The position numbers were made by a program, and so were the translations under genes. A stretch of 64,000 bases of DNA from an uncultured Acetobacteroides sp. (GTDB lineage: Bacteria > Bacteroidota > Bacteroidia > Bacteroidales > ZOR0009). The stretch spans positions 2,232,001 through 2,296,000 of the forward strand of contig NZ_OY782755.1 in assembly GCF_963678165.1 (NCBI RefSeq), written 5' to 3'. The notes under the pieces were generated by a model. The model saw only the letters and a program-made list of their open reading frames with translations. It was not told the DNA's origin and did no database searches. Positions 52,610 through 62,156 of this stretch are shown in pieces; position 1 is the stretch's first letter, and every line of letters begins with the position of its first letter.

Positions 52610-53629
52610 ATGTTCAGATTTGCACAACCAGTATATTTTTATCTACTGCTAGTAATCCCAATCTTGGTGGTGCTGTACTACTACTTTGTTCGTACACGTC
52701 GTAAGAATATGGAAACGTATGGGCAGCTGCCAATTATTAGTATGCTTGCGCCAAATGTTTCACATAAGCGCTTACACCTGAAGTTTATACTATTCTGTAT
52801 AGCATTTTCCATAGTTGTACTAGCGTTAGCTTGTCCACAGTTTGGTTCTCGGATAAAAGAGGTCAAAAACCGAGGAGTCGAAATTGTAGTTGCACTCGAT
52901 GTGTCGAATAGTATGCTTGCTGATGACTTTAAGCCTGATCGGTTATCAACTGCAAAGCTTGCTTTATCGCGCTTAGTTGATAAGCTTCGTGACGATAGGC
53001 TTGGCTTAGTTGTGTTTGCAGGAGATGCCTATACGCAGCTTCCAATAACGTCGGACTTCGATGCGGCTAGAATGTTCTTCAATACGATTAATCCAAACAT
53101 GGTTCCTCAGCAGGGAACAGCATTGGGTAAGGCTATTGATTTGGGAACAAAGTCATTTTCGAGTACTTCCAAAACCTCTCGTGTACTTATCGTAATCTCT
53201 GATGGTGAAAATCATGAGGATGATCCAATGTCTGCTGCTGCAGAAGCAAAAAAGAGTGGCGTAAAGATCTATACCGTTGGAGTTGGGCAGCCGCAGGGGG
53301 CACCTATTCCTGTTAGTGGAGGATTCTTAAAGGATAAGGATGGAAATATCGTTATTACTCGTTTGGATGAGAAAACGCTACAGCAGATTGCTACAGCTAC
53401 TGGTGGCAAGTATATTCGAGCAACGGGTAACAATTTCGGATTAACCGATATCCTCAGCGATGTTAGAAAGATGGATAAGATGGAAATGAAATCTTACGTA
53501 TATGAGGATTACGACGATCAGTTTCAGGTGCTACTTCTTTTGGCGCTTTTCATTTTGCTTCTCGATTCTATTATAGTGCAAACCAAGAACATTTGGTTAA
53601 GCAAAGTTGATATTTTTAAAAGTAGGTAA
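52610..53629 (+). CDS. batB: BatB, VWA-domain membrane protein
   Basis: 339 residues, paralogue of BatA. TM near 9-25 and 55-75, VWA domain (about 85-290) with intact MIDAS DVSNS (LDVSNSMLADDF), C-terminal TM (about 305-325). It starts 11 bases after batA. Confidence 0.92.
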   Translation: MFRFAQPVYFYLLLVIPILVVLYYYFVRTRRKNMETYGQLPIISMLAPNVSHKRLHLKFILFCIAFSIVVLALACPQFGSRIKEVKNRGVEIVVALDVSNSMLADDFKPDRLSTAKLALSRLVDKLRDDRLGLVVFAGDAYTQLPITSDFDAARMFFNTINPNMVPQQGTALGKAIDLGTKSFSSTSKTSRVLIVISDGENHEDDPMSAAAEAKKSGVKIYTVGVGQPQGAPIPVSGGFLKDKDGNIVITRLDEKTLQQIATATGGKYIRATGNNFGLTDILSDVRKMDKMEMKSYVYEDYDDQFQVLLLLALFILLLDSIIVQTKNIWLSKVDIFKSR

Positions 53630-53633
53630 AGCC

Positions 53634-54359
53634 ATGACGAGGTATTGCATTTTTATTGCGCTTTTATTCTTTTCTTTATCTTCGTTTGGACAAGCGCGCA
53701 AGCTCATCCGAAAGGGGAATAAGGAGTTTGATAAGGGCAACTATTCGCAGGCTGAACTCCGTTTCAGACAGGCTCAGGCGGTTGATACGGCTTCAGGGGA
53801 TATTACCTATAACATAGGTAATTCGCTTTTCATGCAGAAGAAGTACGATAAGGCATTAAGCGGATATCAGAAAAGTTTACAGCAAACTAAAGATCCAAGT
53901 CGTCTGGCAATGAATCTTCATAATGCCGGAAATGCTTTGTTTAAGTTGAATAAGTACAAGGAGAGCATCGAAGCCTATAAAAAATCGCTTCGAGTTAATC
54001 CAAGCGATAACCAAACACGATATAACCTTGCACTTGCGCAGCAGAAGCTAAAAGATCAGCAGAAGAACAACAAGGACAACAATAAAAACAACAAGAACAA
54101 GAATAACAAGGATAAAAACAAACAGAACAAGAACAATAAAGACAATAAGAAGAACGACCAGAATAAAAACAAGGGCAATAAGGATAATAAGAACAATAAT
54201 CAAAATCAGAAACAGAAACAGCCGCAGCAACCAAAAATCTCGAAAGAGGATGCTCAACGAATGTTAGATGCGCTGCAAACTGGCGAAAACAAGGCGCAAG
54301 AACGCGTTAAGGCTCAAAAAATGAAAGCACAAAGTCGTAAACCAGAAAAAAATTGGTAG
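53634..54359 (+). CDS. batC: BatC, exported TPR protein with Lys/Asn-rich tract
   Basis: 241 residues from the ATG at 53634 (an upstream in-frame start overlaps batB). Signal peptide to about residue 19 (SFGQ). Three TPR repeats (about 25-135) are followed by an extreme Lys/Asn-rich low-complexity segment (about 137-200) and a short helical end. The tract length is likely to vary between strains. Follows batB after 4 bases. Confidence 0.85.
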   Translation: MTRYCIFIALLFFSLSSFGQARKLIRKGNKEFDKGNYSQAELRFRQAQAVDTASGDITYNIGNSLFMQKKYDKALSGYQKSLQQTKDPSRLAMNLHNAGNALFKLNKYKESIEAYKKSLRVNPSDNQTRYNLALAQQKLKDQQKNNKDNNKNNKNKNNKDKNKQNKNNKDNKKNDQNKNKGNKDNKNNNQNQKQKQPQQPKISKEDAQRMLDALQTGENKAQERVKAQKMKAQSRKPEKNW

Positions 54360-54374
54360 TAATTACATAACGAT

Positions 54375-56186
54375 ATGAAACGAATATTAGCGATAGTTGC
54401 TTTACTTACAATTACATTAGGTGCTCTTGCCGATAATGTTACCTTCGTAGCACGTGCACCTAGAGTAGTTGCTGTTGGCGAACAATTTCAGCTTAAGTTC
54501 AATGTGAACATAATGCCTGATGATTTTTACAATCCTGACATTAAGAACTTTGAAGTTTTGGCAGGGCCTAATATGTCGCAGTTTCAGAGCACTAGTATTA
54601 TTAATGGGCAGGTTACGTCCAGAAACTCGATCTCCTATACATATATACTAGAAGCAACAAGGGAGGGACGATTCTCTATTCCTGCAGCAGTTGTAAAAAT
54701 TAATGGGAGAACGTATACCTCAAATAGTTTGATTATCGAGGTTGCTAAGGGAGATGCATCTGCAGCAGCCGCAAATCGTGGAGGAGTCAATAGTGCCCGT
54801 CAAGCAAAGGGAGTTAGCAATGGTACAGTTTTCCTCAAAATGGAGGTTAATAAGTCATCGCTATATCGGGGTGAGTTCCTAATTGCCACGTTAAAACTTT
54901 ACACTAGGACTGACTTGGAAGGTCTTGGAGAGCCTAAGTTTCCTTCTTTTAATGGATTTTGGAATCAGGTTGTAGAGGATAATGATCTTAAACTCAATTT
55001 TGTTCGTGAGAAATACAATAGTAAAGTTTATGATGCAGCAGTTATACGACGCTACGTGCTATTTCCTCAGCAGGTTGGTCGGCTCCTTGTTGATCCATTC
55101 GAGTTAACAGCATCCGTAATAGAGCACTCTGCTCCTCAAAGTGCCTTTGACGCCTTTTTTGGAGGTGGAGGTACAAGAGCGCGTAAAAGGCTGGCAAGTG
55201 CACCTATCTCTATAAATGTAAAGGAACTCCCAACAGGTGCACCCACATCATTTAATGGAGCTGTAGGGTCGTTCACTATTGCATCATCACTTTCAAAAAG
55301 CAAAGTTAGGGCTAATGATGCTGTTAACCTTGTAGTTAAAGTCTCTGGATCGGGTAATGTTAAGCTTGTAGATGCTCCCAAGGTTAGTTTTCCTGCTGAT
55401 TTCGATTCCTTTGATCCCAAAACCAGCGATAACGTAAAAACGACAGCAGCAGGGTCGTATGGTGTTAAGACCTTTGAGTATTCGTTTATTCCTCGAAGTC
55501 AAGGTAGGTACACAATACCAGCATTGGAGTTTACCTATTTTGATACAAAGACGAATCGTTACAAAACACTTAAAACACAGAGTCAAACTATTGATGTCGA
55601 TCCAGATCCTACCGGAGGTGTTCGTAATGGATTACAAGGCGGTGCCGATAAGGAAAATATTAAATTATTGGGGCAGGATATTAAGTACATAAAGGTTGGT
55701 TCAATAATGCTTACCCCTAAAGGCGATTATTTTTTTAATACAGCAACTTACTGGTTGGTTCTTCTTCTGGCATTCATTGCTACAGTTGCTTCGTTTATCT
55801 TTTTGGCTAAGCGTGAACGTGAAAATGCAGATGTTGCATTTATAAAGAATAAGCGTGCAAATAAGGTTGCTCATCAGAGACTAAAAAAGGCAGAGATGCT
55901 GATTAAATCAGGTGATACTCACGGATTCTATGAGGAAATGCTAAAGGCACTTTGGGGGTATCTTAGTGATAAGTTGGCTATTCCGATTTCAGACCTCTCG
56001 AAAGAACGTGCAACGCAGCTACTGGATTCTAGAGGTGTAGATGTTGAGACTATCCAAACTCTTACTCAAATCATAGAAGAATGCGAGTTTGCTCGATATG
56101 CACCTGGTGGGCAGGGCGAGGAGAAATCGGACAGATTTAACCATGCGGTTGATATTATTAGCAAACTTGAACAATTGAAGAAGTAG
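54375..56186 (+). CDS. batD: BatD, exported beta-domain membrane protein
   Basis: 603 residues. Signal peptide (about 1-19), repeated periplasmic beta domains (about 20-440), one TM helix (TYWLVLLLAFIATVASFIFL, about 457-476) and a cytoplasmic helical tail. BatD homologues are annotated 'protein BatD' (oxygen tolerance). One base separates its stop from the batE ATG. Confidence 0.9.
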   Translation: MKRILAIVALLTITLGALADNVTFVARAPRVVAVGEQFQLKFNVNIMPDDFYNPDIKNFEVLAGPNMSQFQSTSIINGQVTSRNSISYTYILEATREGRFSIPAAVVKINGRTYTSNSLIIEVAKGDASAAAANRGGVNSARQAKGVSNGTVFLKMEVNKSSLYRGEFLIATLKLYTRTDLEGLGEPKFPSFNGFWNQVVEDNDLKLNFVREKYNSKVYDAAVIRRYVLFPQQVGRLLVDPFELTASVIEHSAPQSAFDAFFGGGGTRARKRLASAPISINVKELPTGAPTSFNGAVGSFTIASSLSKSKVRANDAVNLVVKVSGSGNVKLVDAPKVSFPADFDSFDPKTSDNVKTTAAGSYGVKTFEYSFIPRSQGRYTIPALEFTYFDTKTNRYKTLKTQSQTIDVDPDPTGGVRNGLQGGADKENIKLLGQDIKYIKVGSIMLTPKGDYFFNTATYWLVLLLAFIATVASFIFLAKRERENADVAFIKNKRANKVAHQRLKKAEMLIKSGDTHGFYEEMLKALWGYLSDKLAIPISDLSKERATQLLDSRGVDVETIQTLTQIIEECEFARYAPGGQGEEKSDRFNHAVDIISKLEQLKK

Positions 56187-56187
56187 C

Positions 56188-56952
56188 ATGAAAAAGATAT
56201 CTACCATAATTTTTGCGTTGCTTTGCCTAGTTGGTTCTGTTAATGCACAAAGTCTAGAGCAAACATTTGAGCAAGGCAATAACTTATATGCTGAAGGTAA
56301 TTTTAAGGCAGCGGCTGTTCAATACCAAAAGGTTATTGATGGAGGATACTCATCAAGCAAACTTTTCTATAATGCAGGAAATGCATACTACAAGCAGAAA
56401 ATGTATGCAAAGGCAATTCTGAACTATGAGCGAGCATATAAGCTTGGTTCATCGGATGGAGATATAAATCATAATTTACAGCTAGCACGTTTGCAGATTA
56501 GGGACAATGTAGACTCTGTTCCTACATTCTTTATCGTTAGCTGGTTTAATGGGATTCGCAATCTTTTTAGCGCAAATGGTTGGGCTTGGTTAAGTTTGCT
56601 CTCGTTTATTTTTGCTAGTGCTCTATTCATTTGCTATTACTTCACTGGAACGCTTCTGGTAAAAAAGATAACGTTTGGATCTTCTGCATTTTTTGTTTTA
56701 CTGTTTGCCTTTTCAGTATGGACTGCACATGCTAAAACTGAGCAGATTAAACATCCGACAAATGCAATTATTTTATCGCCTGTGGTGGTTGTGCGTAGTT
56801 CTCCCGATCAAAATGGGAAAGATTTGTTCATTATTCATGAAGGTATTAAGGTAACCTTTACTGAGACTCCACCTGTACCTGGTTGGCGAGAGGTGAAAAT
56901 CGCAGATGGCAATACCGGTTGGGTAGAAGCAAACACTTTTGAAATAATTTAA
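56188..56952 (+). CDS. batE: BatE, TPR and SH3-like membrane protein
   Basis: 254 residues. Signal peptide (about 1-20, ending NAQ), TPR repeats (about 25-110), two TM helices (about 130-175) and a C-terminal SH3-like domain (about 185-254, SPVVVVRSSPDQNGKDLF). Last gene of the bat operon; a terminator follows. Confidence 0.88.
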   Translation: MKKISTIIFALLCLVGSVNAQSLEQTFEQGNNLYAEGNFKAAAVQYQKVIDGGYSSSKLFYNAGNAYYKQKMYAKAILNYERAYKLGSSDGDINHNLQLARLQIRDNVDSVPTFFIVSWFNGIRNLFSANGWAWLSLLSFIFASALFICYYFTGTLLVKKITFGSSAFFVLLFAFSVWTAHAKTEQIKHPTNAIILSPVVVVRSSPDQNGKDLFIIHEGIKVTFTETPPVPGWREVKIADGNTGWVEANTFEII

Positions 56953-56976
56953 TCGATTATACTAAAAAAGAAGAAA

Positions 56977-57016
56977 GAAAAAGGGAAGCGACTTGATAGT
57001 TGCTTCCCTTTTTCTT
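56977..57016 (+). terminator. Rho-independent terminator after batE
   Basis: A stem of about 15 bp (AAAAAGGGAAGCGAC with GTTGCTTCCCTTTTT, containing a G-T pair) and a short loop are followed by CTT-rich sequence. Confidence 0.75.
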
Positions 57017-57062
57017 AATAAACAAATTCAGAGGAATTGCGTTTGGAAGAAAAAACGCACCA

Positions 57063-57602
57063 ATGAAGAGATCGCTTCTATTTTTAGTTTTCAGTATACC
57101 TATCATCTTGATGGCGCAAACAAAGACTTTCTACGATTTTACCGTTCTTACCATAGATGGTGAAAAGATCAGTCTGTCTTCGTTTAAAGGTAAAAGAGTA
57201 CTCGTTGTAAATGTTGCTTCAAAATGTGGCTTTACCCCTCAATATGAAGGGTTAGAAGCATTGTATCGAAAGTATAAAGCCAAGAACTTTGTCGTAATAG
57301 GTTTTCCTGCAAATAATATTCTAGGCCAAGAACCTAGTACGAATGAGGAGATTAAACAGTTTTGCACATTAAAATACGATGTTACATTTCCAATGATGGC
57401 CAAGATCTCCGTTAAGGGGAAAGACATTCATCCTCTTTACAAGTGGCTTACCGATAAATCAGAGAATGGCGTTCTTAATGCAAAGGTTAAATGGAACTTT
57501 CAAAAGTTCATGATTGATGAAACTGGAAAACTTGTAGGCTTTGCGGGTCCCAACGAAAAGCCCAATGGCGAGAAAATTGTAAAATGGATTGAAAGTAAGT
57601 AA
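57063..57602 (+). CDS. Exported glutathione-peroxidase-like thiol peroxidase
   Basis: 179 residues from the ATG at 57063. A hydrophobic N-terminus (about 1-18, ending LMAQ) suggests export. The peroxidatic Cys55 lies in ASKCGFTPQYEGL; the tetrad residues Gln (LGQEPST) and Trp/Asn (VKWNFQKF) are present. Probably thioredoxin- rather than glutathione-dependent in this phylum, and directed at peroxide outside the cytoplasm. Confidence 0.9.
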   Translation: MKRSLLFLVFSIPIILMAQTKTFYDFTVLTIDGEKISLSSFKGKRVLVVNVASKCGFTPQYEGLEALYRKYKAKNFVVIGFPANNILGQEPSTNEEIKQFCTLKYDVTFPMMAKISVKGKDIHPLYKWLTDKSENGVLNAKVKWNFQKFMIDETGKLVGFAGPNEKPNGEKIVKWIESK

Positions 57603-58064
57603 ATAAGAAAGAGAGTCTATACCTTTTTATTTGGGTAAGTCCTACTTACTATTCAACTGCATTGCAGTTGCAATCTCGCAGTGCTTAATTCCTCCTATTT
57701 TGCATCCGGAACTATTCGTATTTAATCTTTTCGAATTACGGCTCAAAAACCATTATGCAACATTTATCAAGGAGAAGTATCGAACTTAGACTTCTTTGCG
57801 ACGACCAGAAACTCATAAGGTTTCATCGTGATTGGCCCGATTGAAACTTAGGGTAGGACAAGGAAAGCAAACAACAAGAAAAAGTTGAATGTATTCTCTA
57901 GAAAGTTCTCAAAATCATCTATACTTCCCGCCTTATTCATCGTAGAACTAGTAAAGAAGTAACTACTACGGTTTTCTTAAGTGTATCATGAAAAGAATCT
58001 TATTATAATACTAACACTCTCAATTTAAATACTTAAATTCGATCATTATACCAATGTATGACAT
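57603..58064. other. Gene-free stretch
   Basis: AT-rich spacer of about 460 bases. An imperfect hairpin at about 57819-57846 (GTTTCATCG with CGATTGAAAC) is the only structure noted. No reading frame or RNA is supported. Confidence 0.4.
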
Positions 58065-58651
58065 ATGGACGCTTTACTCAATAGCCCGTACTTTACCTAC
58101 CTAGTGTTGCCAATTCTGATTTTTTGTGCGCGCATCTGTGATGTTACTTTTGGACCAATTAGAATAATACTTGTTTCAAAAGGTATAAAGAGCATAGCTC
58201 CTATTTTGGGCTTTGTAGAGGTTTTATATGGATACTGGCTATTAGTCAAATAATGGCTAATCTTAATAATTGGGTGTGCTATTTTGCTTATTCCGCTGGT
58301 TTTGCTACCGGAAATTATGTGGGGATGATAATAGAAGAAAGACTTGCAATGGGAACGCTTATTCTTCGAATTATGATATCAGGAACAGGCGGAGAACTGG
58401 CTAAAGCGCTAAATAAGGAGGATTTTGGGGCTACCATAGTGCATGCAGAAGGCTCGCTTGGAAGTGTTGACCTGATCTATACGATAGTAAATAGGAAAGA
58501 TTTGAGCAGGGTTGAAGTTGTTATTAAGGAGTTCAACCCAAATGCATTTTATTCGATAGAAGAGGTTAAGAGGGTTAATAAAAGTGTATTCCCTCCTAAT
58601 AAGGGATCACAAAATGCAATTGTAGATTTTTGGAGAAGAGGTGATAAATAG
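58065..58651 (+). pseudogene. Frameshifted DUF5698/DUF2179 (UPF0316-type) membrane protein
   Basis: Two frames give one normal protein when joined. Frame one (58065-58253) has N-terminal TM helices and runs to LGFVEVL; in its frame it then reads YGYWLLVK and stops. Reading from 58229 one base over gives WILAISQIMANLNNWVCYFAYSAGF and the rest of the family. A one-base loss near 58227 (TTATATGG where TTAATATGG is expected) accounts for this. The C-terminal domain (DUF2179) is intact. It may be a true mutation, a sequencing error or, less likely, recoding. The intact form would be about 196 residues. Confidence 0.8.
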
Positions 58652-58892
58652 TGTTTACAATCCCCAATGGAGATTCACCATAAGTGCAAATAAGTGAACT
58701 GCAACGGGGGTAATTCATTGAGTGATTGAAGTTATTTAACAATGCATAAGAATACAATGAGTGGTAAAGTAGTATTTTGCATCCTGATAAATGTAAATAT
58801 TGTTAGTGAAAGAGTGGGTTTCGACCTATTCAATGGTGTGGATAGAAGTTTAACAAAATAAAGTATCCTTCGGGAAGAAATGGAGGTTTAAT

Positions 58893-59510
58893 ATGCAAAA
58901 TAAGCTTCAAGAGCTAACAGACAAGCTCTATAAAGAAGGCTTAGGTAAAGGGACTGCAGAGGCTGAGCAAATTTTGGCAAAAGCGAAGGCCGAAGCTCAA
59001 CAGATTATTGAGCAGGCCAAAAAGGAGTCCGATCAAATAATTGCTAGTGCCAAGCATTCTTCTGCAGAAATTGCCAAAAACACAGAGGCTGAACTCAAGA
59101 TGGCCGCTCGTCAAACCGTTAACTCGGTAAAGCAACAGGTGGAAGAGGCTATTGCTGCAAAGGCAGTAACTCCATCAGTAAATGCAGCTTTTGCAAGTCC
59201 TGATTTTATTCAAGCAATTGTAAAGGAGGCTATTGCTAAATTTAATCCTTCAAATGAAGAAAGCAATGTGATAACAGTGTTGCTTCCCAAAGACAAGCAG
59301 AAACAACTTCAGGATTACTTCATTAGTAAAGCAGGTGAAGCGTTAAGTGTTTACCTTGATGTACAGTTCAGCAAGGCTGTTAAGTCTGGATTTAAGATTG
59401 CGCCTAAGGATGGTGGATATCAGATTAGTTTCACCGAACAAGATTTCGATAACCTATTCAAGTCGTTCCTTCGCCCACGCCTTGTAGAACTTCTCTTCGG
59501 AGCTAAATAA
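58893..59510 (+). CDS. atpE: V/A-type ATPase subunit E
   Basis: Peripheral-stalk subunit. 205 residues: a long N-terminal coiled coil rich in Ala/Glu/Lys/Gln (about 1-75), then a globular C-terminal domain (about 110-205). First gene of the ATPase operon in the window; the next gene starts 6 bases after its stop. In Bacteroidota the complex may pump or be driven by H+ or Na+. Confidence 0.85.
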   Translation: MQNKLQELTDKLYKEGLGKGTAEAEQILAKAKAEAQQIIEQAKKESDQIIASAKHSSAEIAKNTEAELKMAARQTVNSVKQQVEEAIAAKAVTPSVNAAFASPDFIQAIVKEAIAKFNPSNEESNVITVLLPKDKQKQLQDYFISKAGEALSVYLDVQFSKAVKSGFKIAPKDGGYQISFTEQDFDNLFKSFLRPRLVELLFGAK

Positions 59511-59516
59511 AACATT

Positions 59517-60374
59517 ATGATCCAAAACCAATACTACTATTTGGTTGCCGGATTGCCGGAGTTATTGTTTGATGCGGATAATCGAAAGTTTGATTTTGTA
59601 AGCGTAAGGGGGGGGCTGAAGCAGAACTTGAATGATTCTGATCTTGAATTACTGAATTCTCTTTCCCTCCATTATGATAATGAAAATGTATTGTCCTACA
59701 TCAACAATCGGAACACATTTTCTGAAAGAGCGCTTGTTCCTAAAGAGGTTTATGAAGATGTAAAGGCTAATCTTAAGCTTTTCCCCTCATATATCGGTGA
59801 CTTTTTTGACGAATTGTACTCGGAGAAAGAGGAGGAGAAACCTTCCCGTAATGACGATGAAGAAGAGGTACAGAAATCGATAGAAGTGAGCCTTTATAAC
59901 CGTTTTTACGATTATGTAGCCAACTACCAAAATGAATTTCTTCAAAAGTGGTTCCGCTTCGACAGGCAACTGCGCAATATTTTGGCTGCAACCAATGCAA
60001 GAAAGTTAGGTAAGGATGTTGCTTCAATCCTTGTTGGAAATGATACTATTAATGTAGCACTTTCACAGAGTCAAGCCTCTGATTTTGGGCTGCGAGGTGA
60101 ATTCCTACTTATGGATAAGTTGATGCCTATTCTCGAAATTAGCAATCTTTTCGAGCGCGAAAGAAAAATCGACATGCTTCGCTGGGATTTTATCGATGAA
60201 GGAAACACCTTCAACTACTTTAATGTAGATAAAGTTCTTGGTTATCTTGTTAAAGCAGAAATTATTGATCGATGGGTTAAGATTGATCCGGCAGTTGGAG
60301 ATGCGCTTTTAAAAAGATACTTCAATGACCTTAAGGGAACATTTGATTTGAATGCTGCCTTTGAAGAACAATAA
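59517..60374 (+). CDS. DUF2764 protein of the V/A-type ATPase operon (subunit C-like position)
   Basis: 285 residues, helical, soluble. It lies between subunits E and A, the place held by subunit C/d in other V/A-ATPase operons. I recognise DUF2764 from the opening NQYYYLVAGLPELLFD. A role as central-stalk adaptor is inferred from position. Confidence 0.8.
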   Translation: MIQNQYYYLVAGLPELLFDADNRKFDFVSVRGGLKQNLNDSDLELLNSLSLHYDNENVLSYINNRNTFSERALVPKEVYEDVKANLKLFPSYIGDFFDELYSEKEEEKPSRNDDEEEVQKSIEVSLYNRFYDYVANYQNEFLQKWFRFDRQLRNILAATNARKLGKDVASILVGNDTINVALSQSQASDFGLRGEFLLMDKLMPILEISNLFERERKIDMLRWDFIDEGNTFNYFNVDKVLGYLVKAEIIDRWVKIDPAVGDALLKRYFNDLKGTFDLNAAFEEQ

Positions 60375-60398
60375 ATGAAATAGGATAAAGAACCAAAT

Positions 60399-62156
60399 AT
60401 GAGAACTAAAGGAAGAGTTACAGGAATTATTTCAAACCTTGTAATTGTTCAAGTTGATGGTCCTGTTGCCCAAAATGAAATCGGGTATATCAAGCTTGGC
60501 GATGTGGCTCTTATGTCGGAGGTTATCAAAATCAACGGCGATAAGGCTTTCGTTCAGGTGTTTGAGAGTACCCGTGGTCTTAAAGTGGGTAATGAGGTAG
60601 AGTTCATGGGGCACATGCTCGAGGCAACTCTCGGACCAGGTCTTTTGCAGCGCAACTACGATGGCTTGCAGAACGATCTAGAAGAACTTGAAGGCGTTTT
60701 TCTTAAGCGCGGCATTTACACCAAGCCTCTAAACGAGGATAAACTTTGGGATTTTGTTCCAACTGCTACAGTTGGAGAGGAAGTTGAAGCAGGCGATTGG
60801 CTTGGAGAGGTACAAGAGAATTGGGTGAACCACAAAATCATGGTTCCCTTTAAATTTGAAGGAAAATATACGGTTAAATCGTTGGCTTCTGCTGGTCAAT
60901 ATCGAATTAACGACCAGATTGCCGTGCTTACCGACGAAAATGGTGAAGACAAAATTGTCACCATGGTTCAGAAGTGGCCCGTTAAACTTGCCATTAAAGC
61001 ATACAAAGAGAAGCCACGTCCATTTAAGGTAATGGAAACCGGGGTACGCTGTATTGATACGCTAAACCCAATGGCAGAAGGTGGTACCGGATTTATTCCA
61101 GGTCCATTCGGTGCAGGAAAAACGGTGCTACAACACGCGCTTTCGCAGCATGCCGAAGCAGACATTATCATCTTTGCCGCTTGTGGTGAGCGTGCAAATG
61201 AAGTAGTGGAAATGTTCGTTGAGTTTCCCCACCTTGAAGACCCTCGTACAGGCCGTAAGCTTATAGAACGTACTACCATTATCTGTAATACGTCGAACAT
61301 GCCAGTTGCCGCTCGTGAGGCATCGGTTTACATTGCCATGACTATTGGTGAGTACTACCGCGCAATGGGTTATAAGGTACTTCTACTTGCAGACTCGACT
61401 TCACGCTGGGCTCAGGCTCTTCGTGAGATGTCTAACCGTTTGGAAGAACTTCCAGGAGCCGATGCGTTCCCAATGGACCTTCCTGCAATTATTTCGAACT
61501 TCTACGCTCGTGCAGGTTTTGTTTACCTAAACAATGGAAAAACGGGTTCGGTAACCTTTATTGGTACAGTATCTCCTGCAGGTGGTAACCTTAAAGAGCC
61601 AGTAACTGAGTCTACCAAGAAGGCTGCTCGATGCTTTTATGCGCTTTCTCAGCAACGTGCTGACTCGAAGCGTTATCCTGCTGTAGACCCTATCGAATCG
61701 TATTCGAAGTACTTGGAGTACCCTGAAATTGTGGAATATCTAAAAGAGAAGATTTCGGAAGATTGGGTTTCTGAGGTGCTAGAAGTAAAGAATATTGTAC
61801 TTCGTGGTCGTGAGGCATACGAGCAAATCAACATTCTTGGCGATGACGGTGTTCCCGTTGAATACCACGACCGCTTCTGGAAGTCGGAACTTGTCGATTT
61901 CGTTATCCTCCAGCAGGATGCATTCGATAAGATCGACCAGTCGACTCCACTTGTACGCCAGCACTACATGCTTAACCTTGTTTCGCATATCATCAAATCG
62001 AAGTTTAACTTCGAATCGTTTGATGTTGTGGGCAACTACTACAAGCGTATAATCAACGTTCTTAAGCAAATGAACTACTCGGAATACGAGAGTGATAAGT
62101 TCAACGAGTACGAGAACGAACTTAACAATATTCTAGCAGAAAGGAGGGTTGCTTAA
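60399..62156 (+). CDS. atpA: V/A-type ATPase catalytic subunit A
   Basis: 585 residues. The P-loop GPFGAGKT is at about 234-241; the non-homologous region of V/A-type A subunits is present (about 110-200). Catalytic Glu is in CGERANEVVEMF. It overlaps subunit B by one base (TAATG). Complete and normal. Confidence 0.96.
   Translation: MRTKGRVTGIISNLVIVQVDGPVAQNEIGYIKLGDVALMSEVIKINGDKAFVQVFESTRGLKVGNEVEFMGHMLEATLGPGLLQRNYDGLQNDLEELEGVFLKRGIYTKPLNEDKLWDFVPTATVGEEVEAGDWLGEVQENWVNHKIMVPFKFEGKYTVKSLASAGQYRINDQIAVLTDENGEDKIVTMVQKWPVKLAIKAYKEKPRPFKVMETGVRCIDTLNPMAEGGTGFIPGPFGAGKTVLQHALSQHAEADIIIFAACGERANEVVEMFVEFPHLEDPRTGRKLIERTTIICNTSNMPVAAREASVYIAMTIGEYYRAMGYKVLLLADSTSRWAQALREMSNRLEELPGADAFPMDLPAIISNFYARAGFVYLNNGKTGSVTFIGTVSPAGGNLKEPVTESTKKAARCFYALSQQRADSKRYPAVDPIESYSKYLEYPEIVEYLKEKISEDWVSEVLEVKNIVLRGREAYEQINILGDDGVPVEYHDRFWKSELVDFVILQQDAFDKIDQSTPLVRQHYMLNLVSHIIKSKFNFESFDVVGNYYKRIINVLKQMNYSEYESDKFNEYENELNNILAERRVA

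Noticed and set aside
54048-54257. Antisense hydrophobic protein opposite batC
   Set aside because: It is the mirror of the AAC/AAG-rich Lys/Asn tract of batC.
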